Below, piece after piece: positions 43,287 through 54,818 of a stretch of 64,000 nucleotides of DNA. Both the position numbers and the translations under genes were made by a program. Numbering within the stretch: position 1 is the stretch's first letter; each line of letters starts with the position of its first letter. The stretch comes from Mycoplasmataceae bacterium (GTDB lineage Bacteria > Bacillota_I > Bacilli_A > Mycoplasmatales > Mycoplasmoidaceae). The stretch spans positions 1 through 64,000 of the forward strand of contig JAISKD010000011.1 in assembly GCA_031261065.1 (NCBI GenBank). Reading direction: 5' to 3'. Under the pieces are notes generated by a model. It saw only the letters and a program-made list of their open reading frames with translations, did no database searches and was not told the origin of the DNA.

Positions 43287-43358
43287 GTGGATTTTATACG
43301 AGTCGTAATGGAGAACCACACCAATTAGGAGCTGAGCAGATATCATGCGATGCTACCT
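43261..43358 (-). ncRNA. candidate small RNA, about 98 nt
   Basis: On the minus strand TATAAT (43365-43370) is followed by about 98 nt without an ORF and by a strong terminator. The region contains several self-complementary segments (for example GGTGTGG with CCACA, AGCA..TGCT). It does not contain the SRP core GGAAGCAG, T-box AGGGTGG, or riboswitch signatures I know. rny has its own -10 box after the terminator, so the unit is separate from rny. An attenuator leader of rny remains possible. Confidence 0.55.
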
Positions 43359-43480
43359 GTCTTTATTATAACACTTTTTTATATTAAAAAACAAATATTA
43401 GCTTGTGTGTAGTGTGTTTCGTATTCCATTAAACATTATTTATAATGAATTTCTTTATTTGGCAAATACCGTTTTAAACT

Positions 43481-43486
43481 TATAAT
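43481..43486 (+). promoter_or_regulatory. -10 box of the 43493 lipoprotein
   Basis: TATAAT with a 6-nt gap to ATG 43493. Confidence 0.65.
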
Positions 43487-43492
43487 TTCGGT

Positions 43493-44329
43493 ATGAAGTT
43501 CAAACATATAATTTTTGCCCCATTAATCATAACATCCGGTTTAGTTGCCTTACCTTTAATTTCTTGTAATGATAGCACACCATCTACCGTTAGTATTAAG
43601 AATCTCGATTCAATTGTCGGTGCTGGTGATTCAGATACTAGTGCACAAGTTTACTTTGATGTTGAAAAATCGGACCCTAAAGCCAATGTAACATATAGTG
43701 TTTTAACTGTTGGTTCTCAAACTCATGATAATACTTACCTTGACTTTACTTTGACTTATGATGTAGAGAGCGGTATTGGCACTCTTAATTGGGCTGTGCC
43801 ACTTGGCAGCGATCCTGTTATTTCGGGTGACCAATTCAGCTTGAAACTATATGCTTCTATTAATTCAATAATTAAAGCTGAAGCTAACTTTACATTGGCT
43901 TTTAGATCCGAATTAAACCTTGCTGGAACAAAACAAAATGGTATTGATAAGGAACTTTCAGAAGATGGAGAACACATATGCTCTAACGGAAGTTTTAAAA
44001 TGTATTTTGATCAGTCACAACTACCTTATAATCAATATTTGGATTGTGGTGAACATGCTCACAGTATGAATAAGATAACTAGCGACAACAATCCGGGTAA
44101 TGCCGATATTTTAAAAGCAAGAAATTTTAAACCAACTGCTAATACCGCTTATCTTACCCCAACAAGTGATCCGTTAGCAGATGGAATTCTAAAATTCACG
44201 TGAGATGCAGGCGATGCTCTTCCGGCCGATGTTTATCATATTTCATTTTTTGCTTCTTATGAAGATTATTTTAATTCAACTACATATAACGTTTATACGT
44301 CATACGAATTTGAAGTAATTAATATATAA
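43493..44329 (+). CDS. lipoprotein of unknown function
   Basis: The 278-residue protein has a signal peptide and lipobox LPLISC (Cys 25), so it is lipid-anchored outside. The mature part is Ser/Thr/Asp-rich, beta-predicted, with a paired-Cys-like segment (ICSNGS, LDCGEHAH). No family recognised. Likely surface antigen or binding protein. Monocistronic. Confidence 0.8.
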
Positions 44330-44413
44330 AACATTGTTTTTAATATCGCACTAATGATTAAAAAATAAATGTTAGCATAGTCTTCTATTTTGCAGGCCTT
44401 CTATATTTTTGCA

Positions 44414-44419
44414 TATAAT
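44414..44419 (+). promoter_or_regulatory. -10 box of rpoE
   Basis: TATAAT with a 6-nt gap to ATG 44426. Confidence 0.7.
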
Positions 44420-44425
44420 ATTTAT

Positions 44426-44869
44426 ATGACTAAGAGAAATTTAATTGAAATAGCTTACACATATGCAAAAGCTAATGTAGGAAAAGGAGAATTTTCATTT
44501 AAAGATGCTTGAGGATGAGTTTCAAAAGAAGCAGATTTATCTATCGACTTAAAGAAAGAACTTATTTCTCAATTTTACACTGATTTATTACAAGACCCTA
44601 GATTTGTTTATGCTGGACAAAACAAATGACTTCTAAGAGATTATCTTACAAGAAAAGAACAAGCTGATTTATCTAATAAACTTTATGATTTCGAAGAAAT
44701 CACAGAAGACGAAAAAGAATCAAAGAATGCAGTTCAATCAATTGATTCAATCACTGAGGTTGAAGCTGAAGATGATTTCTCTAATGGAGATGAAGAAAAT
44801 CCTAAGCACAACAAAAAACCACTTGAAGGTTTCGAAGAAGTTGACGACGAAGAAATTATTCCTGAATAA
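44426..44869 (+). CDS. rpoE: RNA polymerase delta subunit
   Basis: The 147-residue protein has an N-terminal HARE-HTH domain (about 1-80) with IEIAYTYAKAN, FSFKDAWGWV, LYTDLLQD-like FYTDLLQDPRFVYAGQNKWLLRDY, and a highly acidic C-terminal tail (EDDFSNGDEE, EEVDDEEI), the delta-subunit architecture. It loosens polymerase-DNA contacts and aids recycling. It precedes ychF by 9 nt and is probably co-transcribed. Confidence 0.93.
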
Positions 44870-44878
44870 CTTTTAAGT

Positions 44879-45982
44879 ATGGGATTGTCTGCCGGTATAG
44901 TAGGATTGCCTAATGTTGGAAAGTCAACACTTTTTAACACTATTACAAATTCAAGTGTTGAAGCAGCCAATTACCCTTTCGCCACAATTGAACCAAATGT
45001 TGGTATGGTTAAGGTTCCTGATAACAGATTAATTGAACTTGGTAAGTTGATCTCTCCATTAAAGTTAACATCTGCTTTATTTACATTTGTTGATATTGCT
45101 GGTTTAGTAAAAGGCGCAAGCAAGGGCGAAGGTCTAGGAAATCAATTCTTGGCAAACATTAGAGAAGTAGATGCAATTTGTCACGTAGTAAGATGTTTCT
45201 CTGACAAAAATATTACTCATGTTTATGACGATGTAGATCCAATCAGAGATACAGAAATAATAAATCTTGAATTAATTATGGCTGATCTAGATACTGTAGA
45301 GAAAAGACATGCTAAGATTGGACAAAAAGCAAAGTCTGGTGATAAACCGTCTGCCTTTGAAATGGGTATATGTCAGAAAATATTAGCAAAACTTAGAAAT
45401 AATGAGATGCTTAATAGAAGCGATTATTCAGAAGAAGAGTACGTATATATAAGGAACTATAACTTATTGACAATTAAACCAGTTCTATTTATTGCTAATA
45501 TTGATGAAGCCGATGTTTCGAATCCACTTTCAAATAAATATTATTCTGATTTTAAAAAACATATCGAATCAAATTCAAAGAATAAAGTAATTCCGGTATC
45601 TGTTTCAATTGAATTTGAAATATCACAATTAAGTGACGACGATAAGGTTATTTTCATGGAAGACATGGGATTGAAAGAAACTGGATTAAATTCAATTACT
45701 AAGGCAACATATGATTTATTAGGACTCGAAACATATTTCACATTTGGGAAAGATGAAACAAAAGCGTGGACTTTTAAAAAAGGAATGACAGCTCCTCAAT
45801 GTGCCGGTATTATTCACAGTGATTTTGAAAAAGGATTTATAAAAGCAGAAGTTATGAATTGGAGTGATTTAGTTGAGTTCAAAACAGAAAATTCTGTTAA
45901 AGAACACGGAAAACTTAGACTTGAAGGTAAGGACTATTTAATGAAGGATGGCGATGTTGTTTATTTTAAGTTTAATGTTTAA
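44879..45982 (+). CDS. ychF: ribosome-binding ATPase YchF
   Basis: The 367-residue Obg-family P-loop protein has G1 GLPNVGKSTLF, G3 DIAGLVKGASKGEGLGN, VVRCF, the ATP-specific NIDE motif in place of NKxD (ANIDEADVSN), and a C-terminal TGS domain ending LRLEGKDYLMKDGDVVYFKFNV-like sequence. Acts at the ribosome in translation control or stress. Length normal. Confidence 0.96.
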   Translation: MGLSAGIVGLPNVGKSTLFNTITNSSVEAANYPFATIEPNVGMVKVPDNRLIELGKLISPLKLTSALFTFVDIAGLVKGASKGEGLGNQFLANIREVDAICHVVRCFSDKNITHVYDDVDPIRDTEIINLELIMADLDTVEKRHAKIGQKAKSGDKPSAFEMGICQKILAKLRNNEMLNRSDYSEEEYVYIRNYNLLTIKPVLFIANIDEADVSNPLSNKYYSDFKKHIESNSKNKVIPVSVSIEFEISQLSDDDKVIFMEDMGLKETGLNSITKATYDLLGLETYFTFGKDETKAWTFKKGMTAPQCAGIIHSDFEKGFIKAEVMNWSDLVEFKTENSVKEHGKLRLEGKDYLMKDGDVVYFKFNV

Positions 45983-46047
45983 GAAAGTTGAGTCAAGCAG
46001 AATTTTAATTTATATACATAAACCTTAATCAGCACTAGCGTAGTCCA

Positions 46048-46749
46048 CTACTTATTTTTAATTCTTGAAAGTAAAATGCCGGTGGCAACAGAAACATTTA
46101 ATGACTGTACTTTACCGTGCATTGGTATATTAACAATAAAATCAGAATTGTCCAAAACTATCTTTGATATGCCTTTATTTTCATTTCCAACAACTAGAAC
46201 AGTTTTATCATCGTAATCAAGGCTATTGTAGGAAACAGAATTTGTCGATAAAGCAGATGAATAAACTCAATATCCGCTTGCTTTAATTTTTTCTAAACAT
46301 GTTGCTAAATTGGTTACCTTAAATAGATTTATGTTGTTAATTGCGCCCATTGAACTTTTAATGACATAGTCATTAATTTGCACCTGATTATCTTTTTTGT
46401 AAATAACAGCATCAACGCCCATAGCATCAGAAGTTCTAAGTATTGCACCGAAGTTATATGGATCTTCAATAGAATCTACAATAAGTATCAATGACTTTTT
46501 ATGTTCAACAGACAAAAACTCCTCTAACGATGAATACTTAGAATTACTTTTAATGTATGTTATGATTCCTTGATGATTTAATTCTTTTTCAAATTCTTTA
46601 AAAAATGATTTATCAACAATCGAATATTTAATATTTTTAGAATTTAATTTAGAAATTATATTTTTATCTTGGTTAATCAATTTTACTTCGACAATATTAT
46701 TTGAATCTAAATTATCTAATAATGCCTTTTTTCCAAATAATTTTTGCAT
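46048..46749 (-). CDS. rlmB: SpoU/TrmH-family rRNA methyltransferase
   Basis: The 233-residue protein has the N-terminal substrate domain ending HQGII, then the SpoU fold with VDSIEDPYNFGAILRTSDAMGVDAV, VVGNENKGISKIV and NIPMHGKVQSLNVSVATGILL, the three SpoU motifs forming the SAM-binding knot. RlmB methylates the 2'-OH of a 23S G; assignment to rlmB follows from the cysS neighbour, as in Firmicutes. ATG comes 1 nt after the cysS stop. Confidence 0.9.
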
Positions 46750-46750
46750 A

Positions 46751-48067
46751 TTATTTAATTAATTTATTTCTTATGCTATCAGCTGTTTTATAGTCTTTTG
46801 TACTCAATGCTTTCTTTCATTTTGTTATTAATGATAAAGTCTTAGCATCTAATTTACTATTAAATGATAGACCAAGAACGTCAAATTCAGCAAATAAGTT
46901 ATTTATAACTTCTTTTGTTTCTTTATACTTTTTATTCTTGATTAAATCGGGCAATGATTTTACTTGTCTTCATATTTCACTTACAGCTAAAGGGAAGTCA
47001 AGGTCATTTTCCATAGCTTTTATAAATTCTGCTGACATTTTACCATTAGTTGTAGCGATAGAAATACCACCAAGTTTAAGTTGAACTATAGCATTTCCAA
47101 TATGATTTGTTATTTTTTCAATTTCATTTGCAGAAGCATTAAGAAGTTCATCAGAGAAATTAACAGGGTTTTCATATTTTGTCTGATACATAAATCATCT
47201 AATAGCATTTGAACCATATTTAGCAATTAAATCTTTAGCCAAAATAAAATTGTTTAAAGACTTAGACATTTTTACATTGTTAACATTGATGTGACCAGAA
47301 TGCATTCATAACTCAGCAATAGGTTTTCCAATTAAAGCATAGTTTTGTGCATTTTCATTTTCATGGTGAGGAAACTTTAAATCAATTCCACCTCCATGTA
47401 TTGTGATTGTGTCACCCATATATTTATTTATAAATAATGCACACTCAGTATGTCATCCAGGTCTACCTTTATCATTTCATGGAGATTTCCATGATAAACC
47501 CTTGTCTGTTTGTTTTCATAAAGCAAAATCCAATTTGTTCTTCTTATCGCCCTTAGCTTCTTTTCTTACGTCATTTAAAAGCTGGTCAATCTTTTGTTTA
47601 GATAAAGTTCCATATATATTTTTAACTTTATCGATAGAAAAATATACATCACCATTTGGTGTGACATATCCTGCACCTTTTTTAATAAGGCGGTCAACAT
47701 ACTGAATAATGCTTTTAATGTTTGTTGAAACTTTCGGCATCATTGTCATTTGTTTGATACCTAAACTTTTCATTATTTGTTTGTAAGCCTTAATATAAAA
47801 CTCTGATACTTCATGTTCACTTTTATTTTCTTCTTCTGCACGGTTAATGATTTTATCATCAATATCAGTTAGATTATGCAGATATTGAACCTTATAGCCA
47901 TCCTTTAATAAGAATCTATAGAAAGCGTCAAAAGTAATTAGCGGTCTAATGTTTCCGATGTGAACATGGTTGTAAACAGTCGGGCCGCAAACGTACAACT
48001 GTACGTCAGTTTTGGTTAATGGTTTTTTGTTTCCGCTCAAGGAATCATAAATATATGCTTTTTTCAT
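46751..48067 (-). CDS. cysS: cysteinyl-tRNA synthetase
   Basis: Charges tRNA-Cys. The 438-residue protein has the Zn-site [19 protein letters not shown] (HIGN as HIGH), the late WHTECA and [15 protein letters not shown] (Zn ligands), and KMSKSLNN. Normal length. Heads the cysS-rlmB operon and is divergent from the permease gene. Confidence 0.97.
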
Positions 48068-48091
48068 AATCTACTATAATAAAAATATTAT

Positions 48092-51000
48092 ATGAAGAAT
48101 CTTTTTAAGAATACCCTTCGTAGTTTGGGCAGTAATAAAACCGTAATGGTTGCCCTAACATTCTTAGTGTTTCTAACAATTGGAATATTCACACTATTAT
48201 CTTCGACGACGAAGAATGTTACATCAACGTATGATAACATTTCTAGACAAAGTAATCTTCATGACTTTACTGTTTCTGAACAATACTCATTAGGAAATCC
48301 TGCATACAAGACATATGATAAAGTTGATAGCAAGGATAACACATGGGCTGGTAATGAATCGTTAAATACCGAATATGCTGATATCAATGATTATATGGGT
48401 TTATCTAGTGATGATCATACCGTTCCATGACCAGTTCAAGATGGTTCAGGTTCATCATATACACGAACCTACTTACTTGAATTCGATCCATCTCTTTGCA
48501 GCAGCGGTGATGCAATGCTTAGTTTGTGAAATGACTACAAGAATTATGATTTTACTACAACGCCAACAGAACACAGTGATTTAATTCAGAGTTTGTTATT
48601 TCCAACAATACAAGTTACTAGCGGAAGCGCATTAGCTTATAGGGATGACCCTTCTTACACTTCTACATGAACCTATCAAGCAATTACAGAAGACGTTGTA
48701 TATAAGGCTGATCATTTAGCCATTAACAATAAATTAAACAGTGTCATCAATCAACTTTATTCTTTCATTCAAGATGATGATACTGCACTACAAACAGAAT
48801 ATCTTGATACACATACAGATGAACTTAACTATCGTCGATATCGTTCTATTGATATAAATCAATCACCAGACGGAATCTATTACAAGAACGTTGAGACAAG
48901 TCCATCTGATACAATTGATAAAATGTATTTGTTTAATTATTCAGGTAAACAAGTTGGTGAAAACATATATGAGAACAATGAATTTGCACCAAATGGTGTT
49001 TCATATGATGATATGTTAGCAGCACTTAAATATCAAGTTCCTATGGCGGCAGGAAAGGATTGAGCAACAATCGACCAAACAGCGATAAACAAATTCAAAA
49101 TTTTGGATATCGCAACTCTTACTGATGAAAATGATCAAGCAATGTTTGATGTATTAGCAAATGAGAGTAATTGAGGAAATGCTGCATATATTACCAACTA
49201 TACCCGTTATTATGAAAAGCAAACACCGGTCGGTTCAGAATCTGAAACTTTATTTAACCGTCAGTATAGAATTACATTATCATGATATGGAACAGCTCCA
49301 TCAGAAGCAACACTTTCCAATTGAACATCAGCCTTTGCCGTTGTGTCACCGGAATATTTAAGATCTCATAATCTTTCTATTTTTAATTATCAAAAATTTG
49401 ACAAATATACAGACATTAACCCGAACTGAACAGGTGGTACTCCAAAAAATAAACAAGATTTAGCTAGTTTTTTTAATACCTTAACTCCCGGTCAAATTGA
49501 CACTTTCTTAAATAGCGTTAGTGACAGCAATAAAATTGTTGTGGGTGGTGGTATGCCATATATCATATTAGGTTCTGGAATCACAGGAGACTTTATTTAT
49601 CCAATCGTTTCAATCTCTAAACCAAATCCAAACCCAGATAAAGAATGTATTTTCTTTTCCAATTCCTCTGGTTATGAAAGAACTAGAGAATCATTCCAAA
49701 CTTGTCCAACAGAAAAATATATTGTTGGAAAAGTTAGCAATGGTTATAAAGCAACTACTATAGTTAATGAAATTAATAAATGATCTGCGACGAATATGAG
49801 TTTTCCAGCTGGAACAAGAGCTGCATATTTATATAATGACACCTCTAATTACTTAAATGCAGCTGCATTTAGAATAGCATACATACCATCATTAATTAAA
49901 AAAATAAACATAGTTGATTATGCAATGACTATTTTTGTAATGTTGCTTTCTTTATTAATCACGACTATCGTTATTTCTCGTTATATTTCTAGCGACCGTC
50001 AAACAATTGGAATTATGAGAGCAAACGGTATTAGAAAACGTTCAATAGCTGCTTCATTATTGCCATTCGCTCTAATTCCTACTGTGATAGGTGGTGTTTC
50101 TGGTTATATATTTGGTTTGTTCCTACAACTTCCTGCTTTAGGTTTGTTTAGTAGTTATTGAATGATACCAACAACTACTGTTGCCTTCAGTGTTATTCCA
50201 TTTATAGTATCAATACTACTGCCATTCATATTCTTTAGTATTGTCACCTTCATAACTGCCTGATATATTATTAGAATTAATACAGTAGAATTGATGAAAA
50301 GCGGTTCTGAGTATAAAGTTAATATCGTTCAAAAATGAGTTAATAAACCTTTTAAGAAGGTAGGTGTCCTTTCGCGATTCAGAGTGTCAGTTGCTTTTAA
50401 TTCATTAACTCGACTTTTCATCTTATGTTTGTCATCGACACTAACGGCTTCTTCATTAATGTTTTCATTTGCTAATATTGGCAAATTCAGGCAAGCCGAG
50501 AATAATACATTTAACTCAAGAAATTATTCTTATGCTGTGGATTTATATACACCAACCAACCAAGGTGGTCAATATATACCTACGCCCGCCAATGACTATG
50601 GGGATGCAGGACTTCTAGATGTTAATAAAGACATAGGTAATGCAGATGGACAAGATAAATCATTTATGCCGGGAACATATAATTATGTAAACCATACTCC
50701 ACCCGACACTTCTAAACCCGATACAGGATATGCTGATGTTATGGCTGATGGCAAGCATCCAGCTGACTACGATATCACCAAGGAATATTACAATGAATTC
50801 ATTCTTTCTTCACTATTACCAATTCACAATAACTTATTACCAACACAAAATTTCGAAGATGGTGCATACACTGATTTCTACCACCAGAATCTAATATTTC
50901 CAATGGCTCCAGATGGCGGTGGTCAATATACTGATCTTCAATATCTTAAGAATAAATTCCTTGATATGAACTGTATGAATTTTACAGTTGGTGTAGGAAG

Positions 51001-53062
51001 TGCTAAAACAGACCCGTGAAACATTGCAATAGCATTGATGCCAGAGAACCAATCCAACTTAATCAATGCTAAAGACCAAGCAATAGTTAATGCAGCTGGA
51101 TGAAAATTAAACGCCAAATGAATTCATGATGAAACACCATTTATCAGTCCATACGTCAATGATGGGACAGACCAACCAAATTGAGCATTAGACGATTGAC
51201 TTAACAACGAAACTGGAGATCCACTGCAACAATTTAATCATGGATATATAGTACCAGTTGATAAGGATGGCAAACAAATTGCCACTAACTGAAGCGACTG
51301 AACGGGCAACTTTAAAATAGACAGCGGAGCTGCTACAATGGTGGGACTATCTAATTCATTCATTCCATCAATGATTGCAATGAATTCTGATTTAGACTTG
51401 CCTAACATCAAAAATATTGACTTTTCTCCGCAGGAATTCCCTAAACTAAACTACAATGACGTATCGGCTGAGTATCATAATACAACATTGCATAACAGCG
51501 ATGGAGTTGGTATAAGGGCAACAGACTATTCATACTATGTCTCATATAACAGTGTTGCATTACATGATGATGACGAGGTTTATACATACCTAGATGCTAA
51601 CGTTAATAAGAAGAACGGTTCTAAAGTACGTGTAATAGGTATTCAGAACGGTTCTGAATACGTTAAACTAGTTAATAAAAAAGGACATGTTATCAATTCA
51701 TTATTGGATAATGATACAGTTAATGGCAACCCTAAAATTATTATTAATGCTTATGCTGCACACAAATATCATCTAAATGTTGGAAGTACTATTTCTTTCA
51801 ACATTGATAACACTGCAAATAGGTTTGATGGTCAAATTAAGGGAGAAGACACATCGGTTAATCAAACATTTAACGTTGTAGGCATCAACACTTCAGCTGA
51901 AGGTGAGGAATATTTTATTTCACAAGACTGAGCTAATGTGATAATAGGCTTAAAATCCCATTTAGATGATGGAGGCGTTGTCATTGAACCGCATTCGTAT
52001 TACCCACGACAAAAGGACGCTGCCTCTGCTGACACAGCATATGTAACGACGGCTCTAAATTCACTTACAGGTGGTGGTTCATATGCCGAATCACAAAGAG
52101 CATGTTATGGGTCAACACAACGTGAATCAAATGATTACGAAAGAACCGTAACATCTGATCAAACACAGGATGATTTAGTCGACCTTTCAGATCGTTCAGC
52201 ATTTAATAATGATGCAACACCATATGGTTTTAATGGTTTGTTTACAAAGAGTGCTCTTGGTGGAACAATGATTGGAAATAGAATTCCATTATATTCACCA
52301 AGTGGATTGTATCCAGGAAGTGCAAAAATATCTGATGATACATTAGATGAAATTTTATCAGCTGGTGCAAATTTACAAATTGCTTCGCAAATGTTGGGCT
52401 TATGAAATGGAGCGGACAATGAAAATAATACTGACCTTGGCAACTGAATATATGATGCTTGAAAAACACACTGAGAAAAAACATATCAACAAAGGGCAGC
52501 TGATACCACATGATGTACGGCCAGTGATCACGGTAACTTGATTGAACAATTTGTTTTATTGCAACAAGAATTATTTGGAGAAACATCTTATGTTTCAATG
52601 GTACAAAATGCGCTTGACCGTGATTCAACAGCATTAGTATTTAAAAATTTATCAGATACAATATCTGGTATCGAATATACAGTTTTATCAATCATCATTT
52701 TGATGTCACTATTAATCACATTATTGATTTCATTAATGGTTATTGGAGATAATAAAAATCTTGCTTCCATTATGAAAGCACTAGGATATACTGATGGTAA
52801 AAATATCTTATCTTTCCTATTTATCTATGTCCCTGTCGTGTTAATAAGTTTAGCAATTTCTATCCCACTAGGTATGGGAATAATCGCCATTTTCAGTGAA
52901 ATTGTTTTCAATGGCGCAGGAATATATCTTACTTCTACACTAACCATAACTGGAGGTTGCTATAGTATACTAATTATGTTATCAATGTTCGTAGTTTCAG
53001 GCTTTGTCGGACTATATTCCCTTAAAAATGAAACACTAGTTGAAAGGATGAAAAAATTATAA
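48092..53062 (+). CDS. giant ABC transporter permease (two FtsX-type units)
   Basis: The 1656-residue protein is one continuous frame with many Trp TGA codons. TM1 lies at about 16-38. A large external domain follows (about 40-605), then three TM helices (about 608-632, 652-680, 693-732) with the FtsX-type linker SSDRQTIGIMRANGIRKRS. A fourth TM (about 764-790) leads to a second external domain (about 795-1520) and a second TM triplet (about 1523-1548, 1570-1590, 1605-1640) with KNLASIMKALGYTDGKN. This is a duplicated MacB/FtsX-like permease with unusually large ectodomains. Such complexes move lipoproteins, peptides or glycolipids or signal across the membrane; the substrate is unknown. Its stop overlaps the ATPase ATG by 1 nt. 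Confidence 0.88.
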
Positions 53063-54279
53063 TGAAAACTAAAACAACAAACAACAAAAATTCAATTAGA
53101 AATGTATATGCAGAATATACGTCTAAAGCTGCTGCACAAAATAAGAAACTTATTCACGACAACAATAAACTCAAAATTGATTTCAATAAAGCTGTTAAAA
53201 ACGCTAATATTAATCTTCAAGAAGCATCTGGTATATATGAATATATCCAGTTGATTGAAAAGAATGGTGATAATAAAACATTACCATATCCACATTCTTT
53301 AATTTTAAAGGTTGTTAGATGTAATAAGAAGATAGCAACTTCTGAAGCAGCTATCGCTTATTATAAAAGTACAAAAGAAAAAGAGAATGCTAATAAAGAT
53401 TTAATTTTTAAACACGAACAAAGAATTAATGCTTTAAATATATTGATCAATGATTATAAAGAAAGCTGATTGAGTAAGTTTCATTCTAAATATATAAACA
53501 AACTTAACAAACATAAGAAAACCGTTGTTGAGTTAAAGGATGACAATACTTCTATTAATCTTTCTAATGTTTGTAAGTACTATTACAACAAATCTATTTC
53601 TTTTAAAGTTCTTGAAGGTATCAACCTTAAAATTATGAAAGGTGAGTTTGCAGTTATTTTAGGACCTTCTGGTAGTGGTAAAACCACTTTGCTAAACATC
53701 ATTTCAGGTATGGATAGTGCAACATATGGACAGGTTGATGTATGTGGAACTAGCTTGGTAAATTTGACAAGTAATGAATTAACTAAGTTTAGAAAAGATA
53801 ATGTTGGATACATATTTCAACAATATGGCTTACTTCCGAACCTAACTGTTAGAGAAAATGTTGAAATAGGTTCAAGCTTGCAAAGTGATAAATCTCAAAG
53901 ACTTGATATTGATACCGTTCTTAAGGATTTAGGAATCTTTGATTTTAAAAACAAAATGCCTTACGAATTATCTGGTGGTCAACAACAACGTGTGTCAATC
54001 GCAAGAAGTGTTGCCAAGAACCCAAGAATTATATTTGCCGATGAACCAACTGGTGCGATTGATGAGAAAATGAGCAAGCAAATAATGCAAATGCTTGTAG
54101 ATATAAATAAGAAATATAAAACAACAGTTATTATTGTAACGCATAACCCAATTATTGCTGAACTTGCGACCAAGATTATTATTGTTGAAAATGGTGACAT
54201 ATCTAAAGCAATTAATAACAAACCAAAATCCGTTGATGAAATCAAATGATCAATGAATTTTAAAGGCGATAGAAAATAG
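53062..54279 (+). CDS. ABC transporter ATPase with coiled N-terminal extension
   Basis: The 405-residue protein has a Lys/Asn-rich helical extension (1-150) that is not part of the ABC fold. The ATPase domain has ILGPSGSGKTTLLN (about 200-213), FQQYGLLPNLT, signature LSGGQQQRVSIARS, Walker B IIFADEPTGA and the switch THNP, all as in the LolD/MacB family that pairs with FtsX-type permeases. It overlaps the permease gene by 1 nt (TAATG), so it is its energiser. The extension may dock on the permease (inference). Confidence 0.9.
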
Positions 54280-54313
54280 AACCAATATTTTTTTGTTAAG
54301 AAGAACTTTTAAA

Positions 54314-54646
54314 CTATTTTAAATTGTTGCGTTCAAAAATAGCCTTATGCTCTTTTAATTCTTCCTTCACTACTTTCATATCCTCATCAAGTCGTTCTAC
54401 CTTCCCTTCAAGTCGTTCTACCCTCTCATCAAGTCGTTCTACCTTCTCGTTAAGTACTTCTACCTTCACACTAATTTGCTCTACCTTCTCGCCTAAAACA
54501 TCTACTTTATTAAGTATCAAATCAAGTTTTGAAGGTTTTTTAGAAGAACCCTTTTTACTAGGCCCCGTTTTAATAGCTTCCATATTAATAGTATCACCAA
54601 CTTTTACAGGATTATGCGTTGATTCAGTAATTTTATACTTGCTCAT
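54314..54646 (-). CDS. coiled-coil family protein, copy E
   Basis: The 110-residue protein has an N-terminal segment with VKVGDTINMEAIKTGPSKKG, a basic linker KKPSKLDLILNKVDVL, then perfect heptads (VERLDER VERLEGK VERLDED) and the tail RNNLK shared with copies A and D. The DNA coding the coil is a 21-bp tandem repeat on the minus strand (about 54380-54500). Its upstream region holds two ACAAAT boxes. TATAGT lies 6 nt before ATG. Same architecture as the family at 6.2 and 32 kb, but more diverged. Confidence 0.78.
   Translation of the reverse strand: MSKYKITESTHNPVKVGDTINMEAIKTGPSKKGSSKKPSKLDLILNKVDVLGEKVEQISVKVEVLNEKVERLDERVERLEGKVERLDEDMKVVKEELKEHKAIFERNNLK
54380..54500. repeat. 21-bp repeats coding heptads of copy E
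   Basis: Successive 21-bp units begin CTACC and mostly carry AAGTCGTT; they encode 7-residue heptads. The unit structure allows helix length to change by whole heptads. Confidence 0.75.
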
Positions 54647-54685
54647 AAAATTACTATATGGTTTTTAATAAAAAAATATTCCCCT

Positions 54686-54702
54686 ATTTGTCTCTAATTT
54701 GT
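54686..54702 (-). repeat. Two ACAAAT boxes at 11-bp spacing (copy E)
   Basis: On the minus strand ACAAAT at 54702-54697 and 54691-54686, 11 bp apart, preceded by a degenerate third box and followed by AATATTTTTTTATT. Same layout as the other family loci. Confidence 0.7.
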
Positions 54703-54715
54703 CCACTAATTTTGA

Positions 54716-54765
54716 CAACATAATATGGTCATTTATTAAACAACATAATATGGTCATTTATTAAA
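54716..54765. repeat. 25-bp perfect tandem repeat
   Basis: The unit caacataatatggtcatttattaaa occurs twice (54716-54740, 54741-54765), followed by the first six bases again. It lies between the coiled-coil copy E promoter and that of the 54819 gene. Confidence 0.85.
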
Positions 54766-54800
54766 CAACATGTATGGTTGTAAAACCATACGTTTTATAC

Positions 54801-54806
54801 TATAAT
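54801..54806 (+). promoter_or_regulatory. -10 box of the 54819 gene
   Basis: TATAAT with a 12-nt gap to ATG 54819. Confidence 0.55.
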
Positions 54807-54818
54807 AATTTTATTATT

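Larger units (their letters stand above)
43222..43492. other. 271-bp intergenic region with an sRNA-like unit
   Basis: It holds the rny start region (43222-43230), a candidate small RNA (see next entry), and the lipoprotein promoter (43481). I see no protein-coding gene. Confidence 0.5.

Noticed and set aside
43256-43370. Signal recognition particle RNA
   Set aside because: Size and terminator fit, but the conserved GGAAGCAGC core of SRP RNA is absent on both strands.
54324-54668. Ser/Thr-rich plus-strand ORF opposite coiled-coil copy E
   Set aside because: It is the antisense shadow of the 21-bp heptad repeats; the minus frame has the family tail, promoter and array.
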